Of a stretch of DNA of 64,000 bases, positions 43,698-53,281 are shown in pieces. A program made the translations under genes and the position numbers. The stretch comes from Dankookia rubra (GTDB lineage: Bacteria > Pseudomonadota > Alphaproteobacteria > Acetobacterales > Acetobacteraceae), in NCBI RefSeq assembly GCF_004355005.1, contig NZ_SMSJ01000001.1, forward strand, positions 124,001-188,000, read 5' to 3'. A model generated the notes under the pieces. That model saw nothing but the letters and a program-made list of their open reading frames with translations. It made no database searches and was not told the DNA's origin. How positions within the stretch are numbered: position 1 is the first letter of the stretch; every line of letters begins with the position of its first letter.

Positions 43698-44228
43698 TCA
43701 AGCCGTGCGGCGGCTCTCGTAGACGATCATCCGGCGATCCCGATAAAGGAAGGCATCGCATTCGACCATGCCGATATCCTGCAAGACGGTGCGGGATGCC
43801 AGGTTCTCCACCCAGGCGACGGCGATGATGCGCTTCAGCCCGGCGCGATGGCCGAAATCGAGGCCGGCCTTCGCCGCTTCCCGCGCATAGCCCTTGCCGC
43901 GGCATTCCGGCCAGAGTGCGAAGCGCATCGCCACGCCACGGCCATCCGGCCGTTCCATCAGCCCGGCGATGCCGAGGAACTCCCCGGTCGCGGTCAGCCA
44001 GACGCACCAGGTGCCGTAGCCCCTCACCTGCCAGAACTCGATATCGTCCTCAAGTTCGTCGCGCACGCGGTCCTCCGAGCGGACACCGTGCAGCATCAGC
44101 TCGAAGACCCTTGGATCCGACTTCAGCCGGATCAGGTCTGGCAGGTTCTCCCGGCCCGGCGGCACCAGCGTCAGACGCTCGGTGCGGACCAGCCGCCCGG
44201 GCAGCGGGACGGTCGGCGCGAGCCGCAT
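43698..44228 (-). CDS. GNAT-family N-acetyltransferase (RimJ/RimL-like)
   Basis: 176 residues. RTERLTLVPPGRENLPDLIRLKSDPRVFELM is the typical start of the RimJ/L-type GNAT_3 fold. The acetyl-CoA-binding motif A is FALWPECRGKGYAREAAKAGLDFGH (R/Q-x-x-G-x-A form), and motif B is AVAWVENLASRTVLQDIGM. It acetylates an amine, perhaps a protein N-terminus or small molecule. It starts 7 nt after the ettA stop on the same strand, so it is the second gene of that transcript. Confidence 0.9.
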   Translation of the reverse strand: MRLAPTVPLPGRLVRTERLTLVPPGRENLPDLIRLKSDPRVFELMLHGVRSEDRVRDELEDDIEFWQVRGYGTWCVWLTATGEFLGIAGLMERPDGRGVAMRFALWPECRGKGYAREAAKAGLDFGHRAGLKRIIAVAWVENLASRTVLQDIGMVECDAFLYRDRRMIVYESRRTA

Positions 44229-44235
44229 GCTTCGC

Positions 44236-45915
<1,680 letters not shown>

Positions 45916-46011
45916 GGGGCGGTAACCTGTCGGGCGGGGGGTTCGGCGCCCCTCATAGCCGCTGCGGCCCCATCGCGCCAAGGCGGGACAGGGCGGCGGC
46001 CCCCTGCCCCG

Positions 46012-46977
46012 TCAGCCCAGCTTGATCCCCGCCTCCCGGATCACCTGCTCGCACAGGATCCGCTGGGCCGCGAGCCAGGTGGCGAATTCGGCCGGAGTAT
46101 TGCCGACCATGATGGCGCCGGCCGCATCCATCCGCTGCCGCACCGAGGCATCTGCCGTCGCCTGGGCGATCGCGGCGCCAAGGCGGTCGATAATCGGCTG
46201 CGGCGTGCCGGCGGCGGCGAAGACGCCGTTCCAGTCGTTCATGTCGTAGCCGGGGAAGCCGCTCTCGGCCAGGGTCGGGACATCCGGCAGGGTCGGCACC
46301 CGCTGCGGGCTGGTCACCGCCAGCACCCGCGCCTGGCCGGCCTGCACCGGCGGCCGGATCGAGGAGGTGGTGATCAGCACCGCATCCAGCACGCCGGCGG
46401 CGATGTCGCGCGCGGCGTCGGCGCCGCCACGATAGGGGGTGTGGATCAGCCTGATGCCGGCGCGGCGCTGGAAGACCTCCCCAGCCAGGTGAGCCATGCC
46501 GGCGGCCGGCGGCGTGCCGTAGCTGATGGTGTTCGGACGGTCGCGCGCGACGGCGATGAACTCCTCGATCGTCCGCGCCGGGAAGTCCCGCTTCACCGCG
46601 ATCACCTGCGGGAACTGGCAGAACTGCGACACGGGGATGAAGGCGGTGCGGTAGTCGAAGCCGAGGTCCTTCATCAGCGGCGGGTTGGTCAGTTGATTCG
46701 CCGCGTCAACCAGGAAGGTGTAGCCATCCCGCGGCGACTGCAGCGTGGCGTTGGCGGCGATGACGGCATTGCCGCCGGTGCGGTTTTCGATCACCACGGA
46801 TTGGCCGAGGATGTCGCCGAGCTTCTGCCCGACGGTCCGGGCCGCGGTATCCGCCGCACCGCCGGCGGCAAAGGCGACGATCAGCCGGACGGGACGGTTC
46901 GGCCAGTCCCCTACCCCCTGTGCCAGGGCCAGGGCCGGGACCGCCGATGCGAGCACGGCCCGGCGGGTGATCCTCAC
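46012..46977 (-). CDS. TctC/Bug-family receptor coupled to leuD (fourth in the window)
   Basis: 321 residues from a GTG at 46977 that overlaps the leuD stop by 3 nt (GTGA), which decides the start; upstream in-frame sequence belongs to leuD in another frame. Signal VRITRRAVLASAVPALALA. Bug motifs: PNRPVRLIVAFAAGGAADTA, IENRTGGNAVIAANATLQS, DGYTFL, YGTPPAAGMAHLAGEV, HTPYRGGADAARDIAAG and PTLAESGFPGYDM. Translational coupling of a periplasmic receptor to the leucine-pathway isomerase is unusual and might hint at a branched-chain or malate-like carboxylate ligand, but this is inference. Confidence 0.92.
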   Translation of the reverse strand: MRITRRAVLASAVPALALAQGVGDWPNRPVRLIVAFAAGGAADTAARTVGQKLGDILGQSVVIENRTGGNAVIAANATLQSPRDGYTFLVDAANQLTNPPLMKDLGFDYRTAFIPVSQFCQFPQVIAVKRDFPARTIEEFIAVARDRPNTISYGTPPAAGMAHLAGEVFQRRAGIRLIHTPYRGGADAARDIAAGVLDAVLITTSSIRPPVQAGQARVLAVTSPQRVPTLPDVPTLAESGFPGYDMNDWNGVFAAAGTPQPIIDRLGAAIAQATADASVRQRMDAAGAIMVGNTPAEFATWLAAQRILCEQVIREAGIKLG

Positions 46978-47576
46978 AGCGTGTTCTCCCGCCCGTAGCG
47001 GCGCTCGAAGGCGGCGATCTCGTCCTCGTAGGTCGCCGTCAGGCCGAAATCGTCGAGGCCCTGCAGCAGGCAATGCTTGGCGAAAGGATCGATCTCGAAG
47101 GGATGGACCGTGCCATCAGGGGCGGTCACCGTCTGCAGCGGCAGGTCGACCGCGAGGCGCGCACCCGGCGCGGCCTCCAGCTGCGCGATGATGCTCTCGA
47201 CCGCCTCGGCCGGAAGGACGACGGGCAGCAGCCCGTTCTTGGTGCCGTTATTGCGGAAGATGTCGCCGAAGCTGGGGGCGATGGCGCAGCGAAAGCCCGC
47301 ATCGAACAGCGCCCAGACCGCGCTTTCACGCGAACTGCCACAGGCAAAGTTACGGCCGGCGACGACGATCCTGGCTGGCCGCCACTCCGGCCGGTTCAGC
47401 GGGAAGTCAGGGTCCGACGTGCCGTCCGGCGAGAGGCGCGCGTCGTGGAACAGGAACTGGCCGTGGTCCACCTCCCGCGGGCGGGACAGGAAGCGGGCGG
47501 GGATGATGCGGTCGGTGTCGATGTTCGGCTGCGGCAGCGGCACAGCCACAGCTTCGAGGCGACGGAAGGCTTCCAT
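46974..47576 (-). CDS. leuD: 3-isopropylmalate dehydratase small subunit
   Basis: 200 residues, typical LeuD length. Motifs: LPQPNIDTDRIIPARFL, VAGRNFACGSSRESAVWALFDAGFRCAIAPSFGDIFRNNGTKNGLLPVVL and a C-terminal DDFGLTATYEDEIAAFE. With LeuC it isomerises 2-isopropylmalate to 3-isopropylmalate in leucine synthesis. It follows leuC after 3 nt and is itself overlapped by the GTG of a TctC-type receptor gene. Confidence 0.96.
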   Translation of the reverse strand: MEAFRRLEAVAVPLPQPNIDTDRIIPARFLSRPREVDHGQFLFHDARLSPDGTSDPDFPLNRPEWRPARIVVAGRNFACGSSRESAVWALFDAGFRCAIAPSFGDIFRNNGTKNGLLPVVLPAEAVESIIAQLEAAPGARLAVDLPLQTVTAPDGTVHPFEIDPFAKHCLLQGLDDFGLTATYEDEIAAFERRYGRENTL

Positions 47577-47579
47577 GGC

Positions 47580-48995
47580 TCAGGCCTCCATCAGGGCGCG
47601 GACATCGGCGAAGCGACCGGTGACGGCGGCGGCCGCCGCCATGGCCGGGCTCAGCAGGTGGGTCCGCGCACCCGGCCCCTGTCGGCCCATGAAGTTGCGA
47701 TTGGAGGTCGAGGCGACGCGCTCCCCCGGCCGCGCAATATCCCCATTGGTGCCGAGGCACATGGAGCAGCCGGGCTGCCGCCAGTCGAAGCCGGCCGCGG
47801 TGAAGACGTGGTGCAACCCCTCGGCCTCCGCCTGGCGCTTCACCGGCTCGCTGCCAGGGACGACCCAGGCGGTCACGCCCGCGGCCACCTTACGGCCCTT
47901 GGCCACGGCAGCCGCGGCGCGCAGGTCCTCGATGCGGGAATTGGTGCAACTGCCGATGAAGACGCGGTCGACCGGAATGTCGGTCAGCGGCGTGCCGGGG
48001 GCGAGGCCCATATAGGCCAGCATGCGCTCCATCTGGCCGCGGCGCTCGGTATCCGGGGCGGCTTCGGGGTCGGGGATGCTGCTGCCGATCGGCAGCGCGT
48101 CCTCCGGGCTGTTGCCCCAGGTGACCATGGGCTGGATGGCGTTGCCGTCCACCAAGACCTCGGTGTCGAAGACGGCACCGGGATCGCTCGGCAGCGCGCG
48201 CCAGCGCGAAACGGCCTGGTCCCACTCGGCACCCTTCGGCGCGTAGAGCCGACCGCGCAGGTACTCGAAGGTGGTCTCGTCCGGCGCCACCATGCCGGCG
48301 CGGCCGCCGGCCTCGATCGACATGTTGCAGAGCGTCAGCCGCCCTTCCATGGACAGGCCGCGGATGGCACTGCCGGCATACTCGATGACATGCCCGGTGG
48401 CACCGGCCGCGCCGATCTGGGCGATGATCGCCAGGATCACGTCCTTGCCCGTCACCTGCGGCCCGAGCCTACCGTCCACCGTGATCCGCATGGTCTTCGG
48501 CTTGCGCTGCCACAGCGTCTGGTTGGCCAGCACATGCGCGACCTCGGTGCTGCCGATGCCGAAGGCCAGGGCGCCGAGCGCGCCATGGGTCGAGGTATGG
48601 CTGTCGCCGCAGACCAGCAGCAGGCCGGGCTGCGAAAGCCCCGTCTCCGGCCCCATGACATGGACGATACCCTGGTTCGGATCGCCGAGCCCGAATTCGC
48701 GGATGCCGTGCTCGGCGGTATTGCGCGCCAGCTTCTCCACCATCTCGCGGTGGCGCGGGTCCTCGATCTCGGCGACCGTGCGGGAGGAGGTGGAGACATA
48801 GTGGTCCGGCGTGGCGAAGATGCGGTCCGGCGCGCGAGGCTTGAGGCCGCGTTTGCGCAGCACGTCGAAGGCGGTGGCACCGCCGTCATGCAATAGGTGC
48901 CGCCCGACATAGAGCAGCGTCTGGCCATCCTCCCGCTCCATCACCCGATGGCGCGACCAGATCTTCTCGAAAAGGGTACGCGGTGCGTCCGCCAT
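47580..48995 (-). CDS. leuC: 3-isopropylmalate dehydratase large subunit
   Basis: 471 residues. Aconitase-family 4Fe-4S enzyme: cysteine ligands are in [17 protein letters not shown] and GCSMCLG (C-x2-C). [21 protein letters not shown] and [20 protein letters not shown] are LeuC signatures. The start [16 protein letters not shown] is standard, with SD GAGGAAA. It is first gene of a leuC-leuD-receptor operon. No leader peptide with a leucine codon run is seen in the 188-bp upstream gap. Confidence 0.97.
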   Translation of the reverse strand: MADAPRTLFEKIWSRHRVMEREDGQTLLYVGRHLLHDGGATAFDVLRKRGLKPRAPDRIFATPDHYVSTSSRTVAEIEDPRHREMVEKLARNTAEHGIREFGLGDPNQGIVHVMGPETGLSQPGLLLVCGDSHTSTHGALGALAFGIGSTEVAHVLANQTLWQRKPKTMRITVDGRLGPQVTGKDVILAIIAQIGAAGATGHVIEYAGSAIRGLSMEGRLTLCNMSIEAGGRAGMVAPDETTFEYLRGRLYAPKGAEWDQAVSRWRALPSDPGAVFDTEVLVDGNAIQPMVTWGNSPEDALPIGSSIPDPEAAPDTERRGQMERMLAYMGLAPGTPLTDIPVDRVFIGSCTNSRIEDLRAAAAVAKGRKVAAGVTAWVVPGSEPVKRQAEAEGLHHVFTAAGFDWRQPGCSMCLGTNGDIARPGERVASTSNRNFMGRQGPGARTHLLSPAMAAAAAVTGRFADVRALMEA

Positions 48996-49135
48996 GACGA
49001 TTTCCTCGACTTGGTCCAGCCTGACGCCGGACGATGCAACAAGATCTCAGCGGACCCTATCGTTGGAGTGAAGCCGGTCAGCGCGACCGGGCGGTCCTCG
49101 GCGATGGCGGGACGGGCGCGACGATCGTCACCGGA

Positions 49136-49155
49136 CGCGCCTCGGCCGAGGCGCG
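49136..49155 (-). terminator. 20-bp perfect palindrome downstream of the lactonase-like gene
   Basis: CGCGCCTCGGCCGAGGCGCG folds into an 8-bp stem with a GGCC loop, about 30 nt past the stop of the lactonase-like gene. A second small palindrome (GGCGCAT-C-ATGCGCC, 49178-49192) spans that stop codon. Together they look like a termination region for the 49-51 kb operon; there is no U-tract. Confidence 0.5.
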
Positions 49156-49183
49156 AAGACGCCAAGCGACAGCCCGTGGCGCA

Positions 49184-49969
49184 TCATGCGCCGGGTTCCG
49201 CATCCAGCCGCACGGCGATGCCCTCCAACCCGGGCACCGCCGGGTAGCGCTGCATCACCAGCGGGTCGTGGCCAGGGATGATATGTTGCGGGGTCGGCGC
49301 CAGGCGCTTCAGCTGATCGAAGCCCTCCAGCATGTCACCGACATGGAAAGCGGTGGTGAAGGGGCGCCTGGACTCCAGGTTCTCGTAGAAATGGGTGACG
49401 TCGGAGGCGAGCACGACCGGGCCGCGCGCCGTCGCTACGGTCACGCATTGCAGGCCCATCGAATGCCCACCGCAGGCATGCAGCTTGATGCCAGGCGCAA
49501 GCTCCTGGTCGCCATCGTGGAAGACCACGCGGTCGGCGAAGGTCATGCGGATGATGCCGGCGACGTCTTCCACCTCGAAGGAATGGCGCAGCCTGTGGTG
49601 ACACATGTAGCGGCCGGTGGCGTAGCGGATTTCCTCCTCCTGCAGGTGGAAGCGCGCCTGCCGGAATTTGTGGAAGCTGCCGACATGGTCGTAGTGCATG
49701 TGGCTGATGATGACGTCCTCGACCGCATCCGGATCGATGCCGAGCAGCCGCAGGCTGTCGACCGGGCAGCGCAGGTACTCGCGCTTGCGCCGCGCCGCGA
49801 CCTCAGCGGTGAAGCCGGTATCGATGATCCAGGCCTTTCCGCCGCCTACCGCCGCCCAGATGAAGTAGTCCATCGGCATCGGCGCATCATGCGGGTCGCC
49901 ACCGATGAAATGCTCCGCCCGCCTGGCATCGCGGCGGGCGTAGCGCAGGGCGTAGAGGTCGTGGATCAT
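49184..49969 (-). CDS. N-acyl-homoserine-lactonase-like metallo-beta-lactamase-fold hydrolase
   Basis: 261 residues. The zinc motif HMHYDH is at residues 90-95 (H90, H92, D94, H95), a third ligand is in GGHSMGLQCV, the bridging Asp in LASDVTHFYEN, and a last His in IIPGHDPLVM. The layout, with YFIWAAVGGGKAWIIDTGF before and a YENLE segment after, matches the AHL-lactonase family (AttM/AiiA relatives). Members open lactone rings, including quorum-sensing signals, but many act on other lactones. It is last in an operon with a carboxymuconolactone-decarboxylase-like protein and a HIBADH-family dehydrogenase, which would fit catabolism of a lactone intermediate. Confidence 0.88.
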   Translation of the reverse strand: MIHDLYALRYARRDARRAEHFIGGDPHDAPMPMDYFIWAAVGGGKAWIIDTGFTAEVAARRKREYLRCPVDSLRLLGIDPDAVEDVIISHMHYDHVGSFHKFRQARFHLQEEEIRYATGRYMCHHRLRHSFEVEDVAGIIRMTFADRVVFHDGDQELAPGIKLHACGGHSMGLQCVTVATARGPVVLASDVTHFYENLESRRPFTTAFHVGDMLEGFDQLKRLAPTPQHIIPGHDPLVMQRYPAVPGLEGIAVRLDAEPGA

Positions 49970-50151
49970 GCGGGCAGGCTTTCGATCGGGAGGCCGGTCA
50001 CAAGCGCGGCGCGGAGAACGGAGAAAGCGGCGCTGGAATGCGTGGCAGCGCCGATGACGGTGAGCAGCCGGCCGGACGCCTTGAGCGCGTCACGGCCCCG
50101 CGGCCGCAGCGTGCCGCTGGTGCCGGACTGGGCGGTCAGGCTCCCCAACAC
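49966..50151 (-). CDS. Possible small protein (61 aa) bridging two operon genes; may be a gene remnant
   Basis: An open frame from GTG 50151 starts 4 nt after the dehydrogenase stop and ends in an ATGA overlap with the lactonase-like start, so the spacing fits a translated operon member. The protein (ending LLTVIGAATHSSAAFSVLRA...) has a strand-loop-helix look similar to the C-terminal end of sugar-binding regulator domains, so it may be the remnant of a larger gene. No family is recognised. Confidence 0.35.
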   Translation of the reverse strand: MLGSLTAQSGTSGTLRPRGRDALKASGRLLTVIGAATHSSAAFSVLRAALVTGLPIESLPA

Positions 50152-50155
50152 ACGA

Positions 50156-51088
50156 TCAGTCCTTGTCGGCGTCGAGCACCGCCTGCACGCCCGCCGGGTC
50201 TGCCTGCATCTCGACGCCGGCACGCTCGACCTGCAGCAGCATTGGCACGCGGCTGTCGCGATGACCCCAGCCGCGCGCCAGCGCCTCATTCATTTCCTCC
50301 AGCGTCAGCTGGCAGAAGCGCATCGGCACGCCGAGCTCGCGGCCCAGGCTGGTCGCCAGGGTAACGTCCTTATGCGCGAGCTTCAGCGCGAAGGCCGGCG
50401 GGTCGTACTTGCCAATCAGGAACTGGTCGGCGACGCGGTCGAAGGTACGGCGCCGGCCCAGCGCGCCTTGCCGCACCGCCTTCCAAAGGTCAAGCGGATC
50501 CATCCCCGCCTTGACGCCCATTGTGAAGACCTCGGCCATCGCCGTCTGCACCGCGTAGCCGGCCATGTTGTGCACCAGCTTGGCGACCGTCGCGGTGCCG
50601 ATCGGGCCGATATAGGCGGCCTGGTCGCCGATCGCGTCCAGCACCTTCTTGTGCTGGTTGTAGACCGCCTCATCGCCGCCGACCCAGATCGCCAGCTTGC
50701 CGGTCTCGGCGCCCTTCGGCCCGCCGGAGACCGGCGCGTCGAACCCATGCGCGCTTTTCTCGGCCAGGGCGGCGTGAACCCGACGCATGAGCGCCTGACT
50801 ATTCGTGGAGAGGTCGAAATAGGCCATGCCGGAATGCGCACCGGCGAGAATTCCGTCTGGCCCGAAGACCACCGCCTCCACGTCCGGCGGGCCCGGCAGG
50901 CTGGTGAAGACCACGTCGCATTGCTCGGCGACCGCCTTCGGCGTCGCGCCCCATTCGGCGCCCGCCTCAAGGTGCCTTGCTGCCGCGTCGCGGCGGACAT
51001 CCAGCACCACCAGCTTGTACTGGGACTTCTGCAGGCTGGCGGCCATGAAGGCACCCATGGTGCCAAGGCCTATGAATCCGATCTTCAT
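50156..51088 (-). CDS. NAD(P)-dependent beta-hydroxyacid dehydrogenase (3-hydroxyisobutyrate dehydrogenase family)
   Basis: 310 residues from the ATG at 51088. The Rossmann start is MKIGFIGLGTMGAFMAASL. The substrate loop is GFDAPVSGGPKGAETGKLAIWVGG (DAPVSGG signature). The catalytic lysine is in TVAKLVHNMAGYAVQTAMAE, and a C-terminal KDVTLATSLGRELGVPMRF segment follows. It oxidises a beta-hydroxy acid or reduces a semialdehyde. Its start lies 4 nt after the upstream carboxymuconolactone-decarboxylase-like gene, in the same operon as the lactonase-like hydrolase. Confidence 0.93.
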   Translation of the reverse strand: MKIGFIGLGTMGAFMAASLQKSQYKLVVLDVRRDAAARHLEAGAEWGATPKAVAEQCDVVFTSLPGPPDVEAVVFGPDGILAGAHSGMAYFDLSTNSQALMRRVHAALAEKSAHGFDAPVSGGPKGAETGKLAIWVGGDEAVYNQHKKVLDAIGDQAAYIGPIGTATVAKLVHNMAGYAVQTAMAEVFTMGVKAGMDPLDLWKAVRQGALGRRRTFDRVADQFLIGKYDPPAFALKLAHKDVTLATSLGRELGVPMRFCQLTLEEMNEALARGWGHRDSRVPMLLQVERAGVEMQADPAGVQAVLDADKD

Positions 51089-51092
51089 GCGC

Positions 51093-51428
51093 TCAGCCCT
51101 TCGCCTTGTCCTGCTCGTCGAAGACGTCGACCGCGACATGCGATGCCGTCATTGCCGCCGGCCAGCCGGCGTACATGGAAAGATGCGTAATGATTTCGGC
51201 AACCTCGTCGCGCGTGAGGCCATTGCCCAGGCCGCGGCCAATATGGCTCTTAAGCTGGTCCTCCCAGCCGAGCGCGACCAGCGCCGCGATGGTGACCAGG
51301 CTGCGGTCGCGCTTCGAGAGCTGCGGGCGCTCCCACAGGTCGTCGTAGACATAGGTGTTGGTCATTTCCACGAGCTTCTGGAAATGCGGCTTTATACGGT
51401 CCCGTCGGACCGAAGGCGGGGCTGCCAT
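51093..51428 (-). CDS. Carboxymuconolactone decarboxylase family protein (AhpD-like fold)
   Basis: 111 residues. LSKRDRSLVTIAALVALGWEDQLKSHIGRGLGNGLTRDEVAEIITHLSMYAGWPAA is the complete family core (a His near HIGRG, with E in VAEII as proton relay); the cysteine pair of AhpD is absent, so a redox role is unlikely. It could act as 4-carboxymuconolactone decarboxylase or be a related helper. It is first gene of the operon with the HIBADH-type and lactonase-like genes, together pointing to breakdown of an aromatic- or lactone-derived acid. Confidence 0.92.
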   Translation of the reverse strand: MAAPPSVRRDRIKPHFQKLVEMTNTYVYDDLWERPQLSKRDRSLVTIAALVALGWEDQLKSHIGRGLGNGLTRDEVAEIITHLSMYAGWPAAMTASHVAVDVFDEQDKAKG

Positions 51429-52093
51429 GGTCGTTCCTCTGCTGCTTCAGAGCCCGAGGGGCGGGAGGCAGGGCACGCGGCATGGTGGCGCGGCGGGTAG
51501 CCGGAGCATCGGACCTTCCCCCCAACTCGGTTCTTGGGTGCGATCCTAGGTCATTCGACCGCCCGCGCAAGCCGGGCAGCCGGGACGTGAGAAACCGGCT
51601 GACCGGTATGCTGCTGGTTGGGCTTGGTGCGGTGCGCATAGGGGAGAAGTCTTGAGTGCGCGCTGGCGGCAAATCGGCCTTGCGGAACGCGTCTCGGCCC
51701 TGACGGAAGCAGCGTGAAGGCCGCACGGAAGCATGGCATTCAGTTCAGCCCGCCGTACTGGCGATCCTGCGGGCAATGCTGCCCGGAAATGCCGAGGCCG
51801 ACGCAGGCAGGGATGTCGTCGCCTCTGCCTGTAATGGCGCGCTCTTGTGAATGTCCATATTCTCGCTGCTGCCGCGGATGAACGGAGGCAATGCTTGGCC
51901 TCGACGAGCACGCTGCGCCAGGTGGAACGGCGACATGGCGACGGCCGGGTGGGCGGCCAGGCTGGAGCCCTACCAATGGCCGCCGCGGCATTTCGAGCCG
52001 CTTGGTTGCCAGACCCAGCTGCCTCGCATCCCTGACCGAGTAAACCCAATCCTCGGTCAATCAGGACATAATGACGCAAGCACCAGTCCGTGC
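51429..52093. other. Gene-poor stretch between the lactone operon and the AT-rich methyltransferase
   Basis: About 665 bp of GC-rich DNA with several short overlapping open frames on both strands, none with a recognisable protein or convincing SD. The only tidy one on the strand of the methyltransferase is a 37-codon frame at 51745-51858 (begins MDIHKSAPLQAEATTSLPAS), which I leave unannotated. The promoter of the 49-51 kb operon should lie at the right-hand flank of 51428. The stretch may be decayed coding sequence at an insertion boundary. Confidence 0.45.
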
Positions 52094-53038
52094 TCAGGAG
52101 GATGCCACAAAGAGACTGTCCAGATACTCCCTGCGGCGGCGGGTCATGGCCAACCCTTTTGGCAACAATTCTTCATGGAGGAAATCAGCAGGTTTGATCT
52201 GTACTCGGTCGCTATGCCGGCCTTGAGGCTCTCCAAAGCGGGAATGGTCATATGGTTTGATTTGTCCGGAAGTAAATATACTACCTTGAAAGAAGCGACT
52301 TCTGGTGAGATAGTGCTGAATTTTAGTACGATGATACCGTCGCTCGATTGAAAAATTGCTCATCCACTTATCGAACAACCGGTTATAATCATCGTAGGAA
52401 TGATAGATATGGTGAATTCCCAGCTCGATCTCTCGAGGTTTCACGTATGTCGAAAGGTGCCATCGCAGCGGCCCAAAGCTTGGATAGAAAGGCTCCCAGA
52501 TGTAAACAACCCCGTTAGGCTTCAGAACGCGTGAGATTTCCTGAAACAGTCCGTCCAAATTCTCCAGATGATGGAGAACCTCTTTGATAGTAACAAAATC
52601 AACACTGCTGTCGTCCAATGGAAGATCGTATATATCCGCCACCCACAGATTCAAATGTGAATTGTTCGGCGCGGAGCGCCGGATGCTTTCCTGGTATAGT
52701 GTTGCGCTATGCAAAATGGTAGCGGAAAGTTCGACGGCAATGGAATTATATCCCCTTTTGGCCAGTATATAGCAAAGGTTCCCTTCACCTGCCCCGAGAT
52801 CGAGGTGCACACTTCCCGGAGGGAAAGGCAAGCTCGCACTCCATTGCACGACTTGCGGCGCCCAGCCCTGCAGGAACGATAAATGGGACTCTATGTTGTT
52901 GTGCTCGAAATGCCACCTGTTCTCATCCGTCATGCCTGAGACGAGCGCGCGGTAATGGACATTCGATAGATCAAAAAATGAAAGCCCAAGATGGTCCGAG
53001 TAATGCTTACGAACCGGCAAATCTATTTTTGGTTGCAT
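52094..53038 (-). CDS. SAM-dependent methyltransferase, probably horizontally acquired
   Basis: 314 residues. Class I methyltransferase core: motif I VHLDLGAGEGNLCYIL near residue 82, post-I acidic IAVELS, motif II VADIYDLPLDDSSVDFVTIKEVLHHL and motif III ISRVLKPNGVVYIWEPF. Flanking N- and C-terminal parts are not recognised. The base composition differs sharply from its neighbours: two 60-base lines counted (52261-52320 and 52681-52740) hold 24 and 29 G+C. Codons are correspondingly AT-ending. It has its own sigma70-like promoter and a GGAG SD. An IS5 element lies 240 bp upstream. Substrate unknown; such genes often modify sugars or lipids of the cell surface. Confidence 0.88.
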   Translation of the reverse strand: MQPKIDLPVRKHYSDHLGLSFFDLSNVHYRALVSGMTDENRWHFEHNNIESHLSFLQGWAPQVVQWSASLPFPPGSVHLDLGAGEGNLCYILAKRGYNSIAVELSATILHSATLYQESIRRSAPNNSHLNLWVADIYDLPLDDSSVDFVTIKEVLHHLENLDGLFQEISRVLKPNGVVYIWEPFYPSFGPLRWHLSTYVKPREIELGIHHIYHSYDDYNRLFDKWMSNFSIERRYHRTKIQHYLTRSRFFQGSIFTSGQIKPYDHSRFGEPQGRHSDRVQIKPADFLHEELLPKGLAMTRRRREYLDSLFVASS

Positions 53039-53067
53039 TGCCCCGCTCCAGTTATATACTTTTTTAG

Positions 53068-53097
53068 ATTATACGCATTTGCCTGAAAATGTGGAAA
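53068..53097 (-). promoter_or_regulatory. Sigma70-like promoter of the methyltransferase gene
   Basis: Read on the minus strand: -35 TTTCCA (53097-53092), 18-bp spacer, -10 TATAAT (53073-53068, perfect consensus). Transcription would begin near 53061, leaving about 23 nt of leader with a GGAG SD before the ATG at 53038. A consensus -10 of this kind is rare in this GC-rich window and fits foreign DNA. Confidence 0.65.
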
Positions 53098-53281
53098 GCA
53101 CATTAGGCGCTGGAGCGCGCTGTGAGACGTCGCAATGTCGATCTCGACTTCCCTGTTTCGGACAGCCCTCCGCGATTGTGCACGTGCCTGCTCGGTCGGA
53201 CAGCCAAGCGAAGCTCCTCTCTGTTGCTCACCGACACTGGATCACCGCGCGCTTCTCGGCAGCAGTGCACCGACCCTTTTA

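Noticed and set aside
47073-51190. Two long plus-strand open frames opposite leuC/leuD and the lactonase operon
   Set aside because: No motif or SD; the opposite strand carries conserved enzymes with clear active-site residues.
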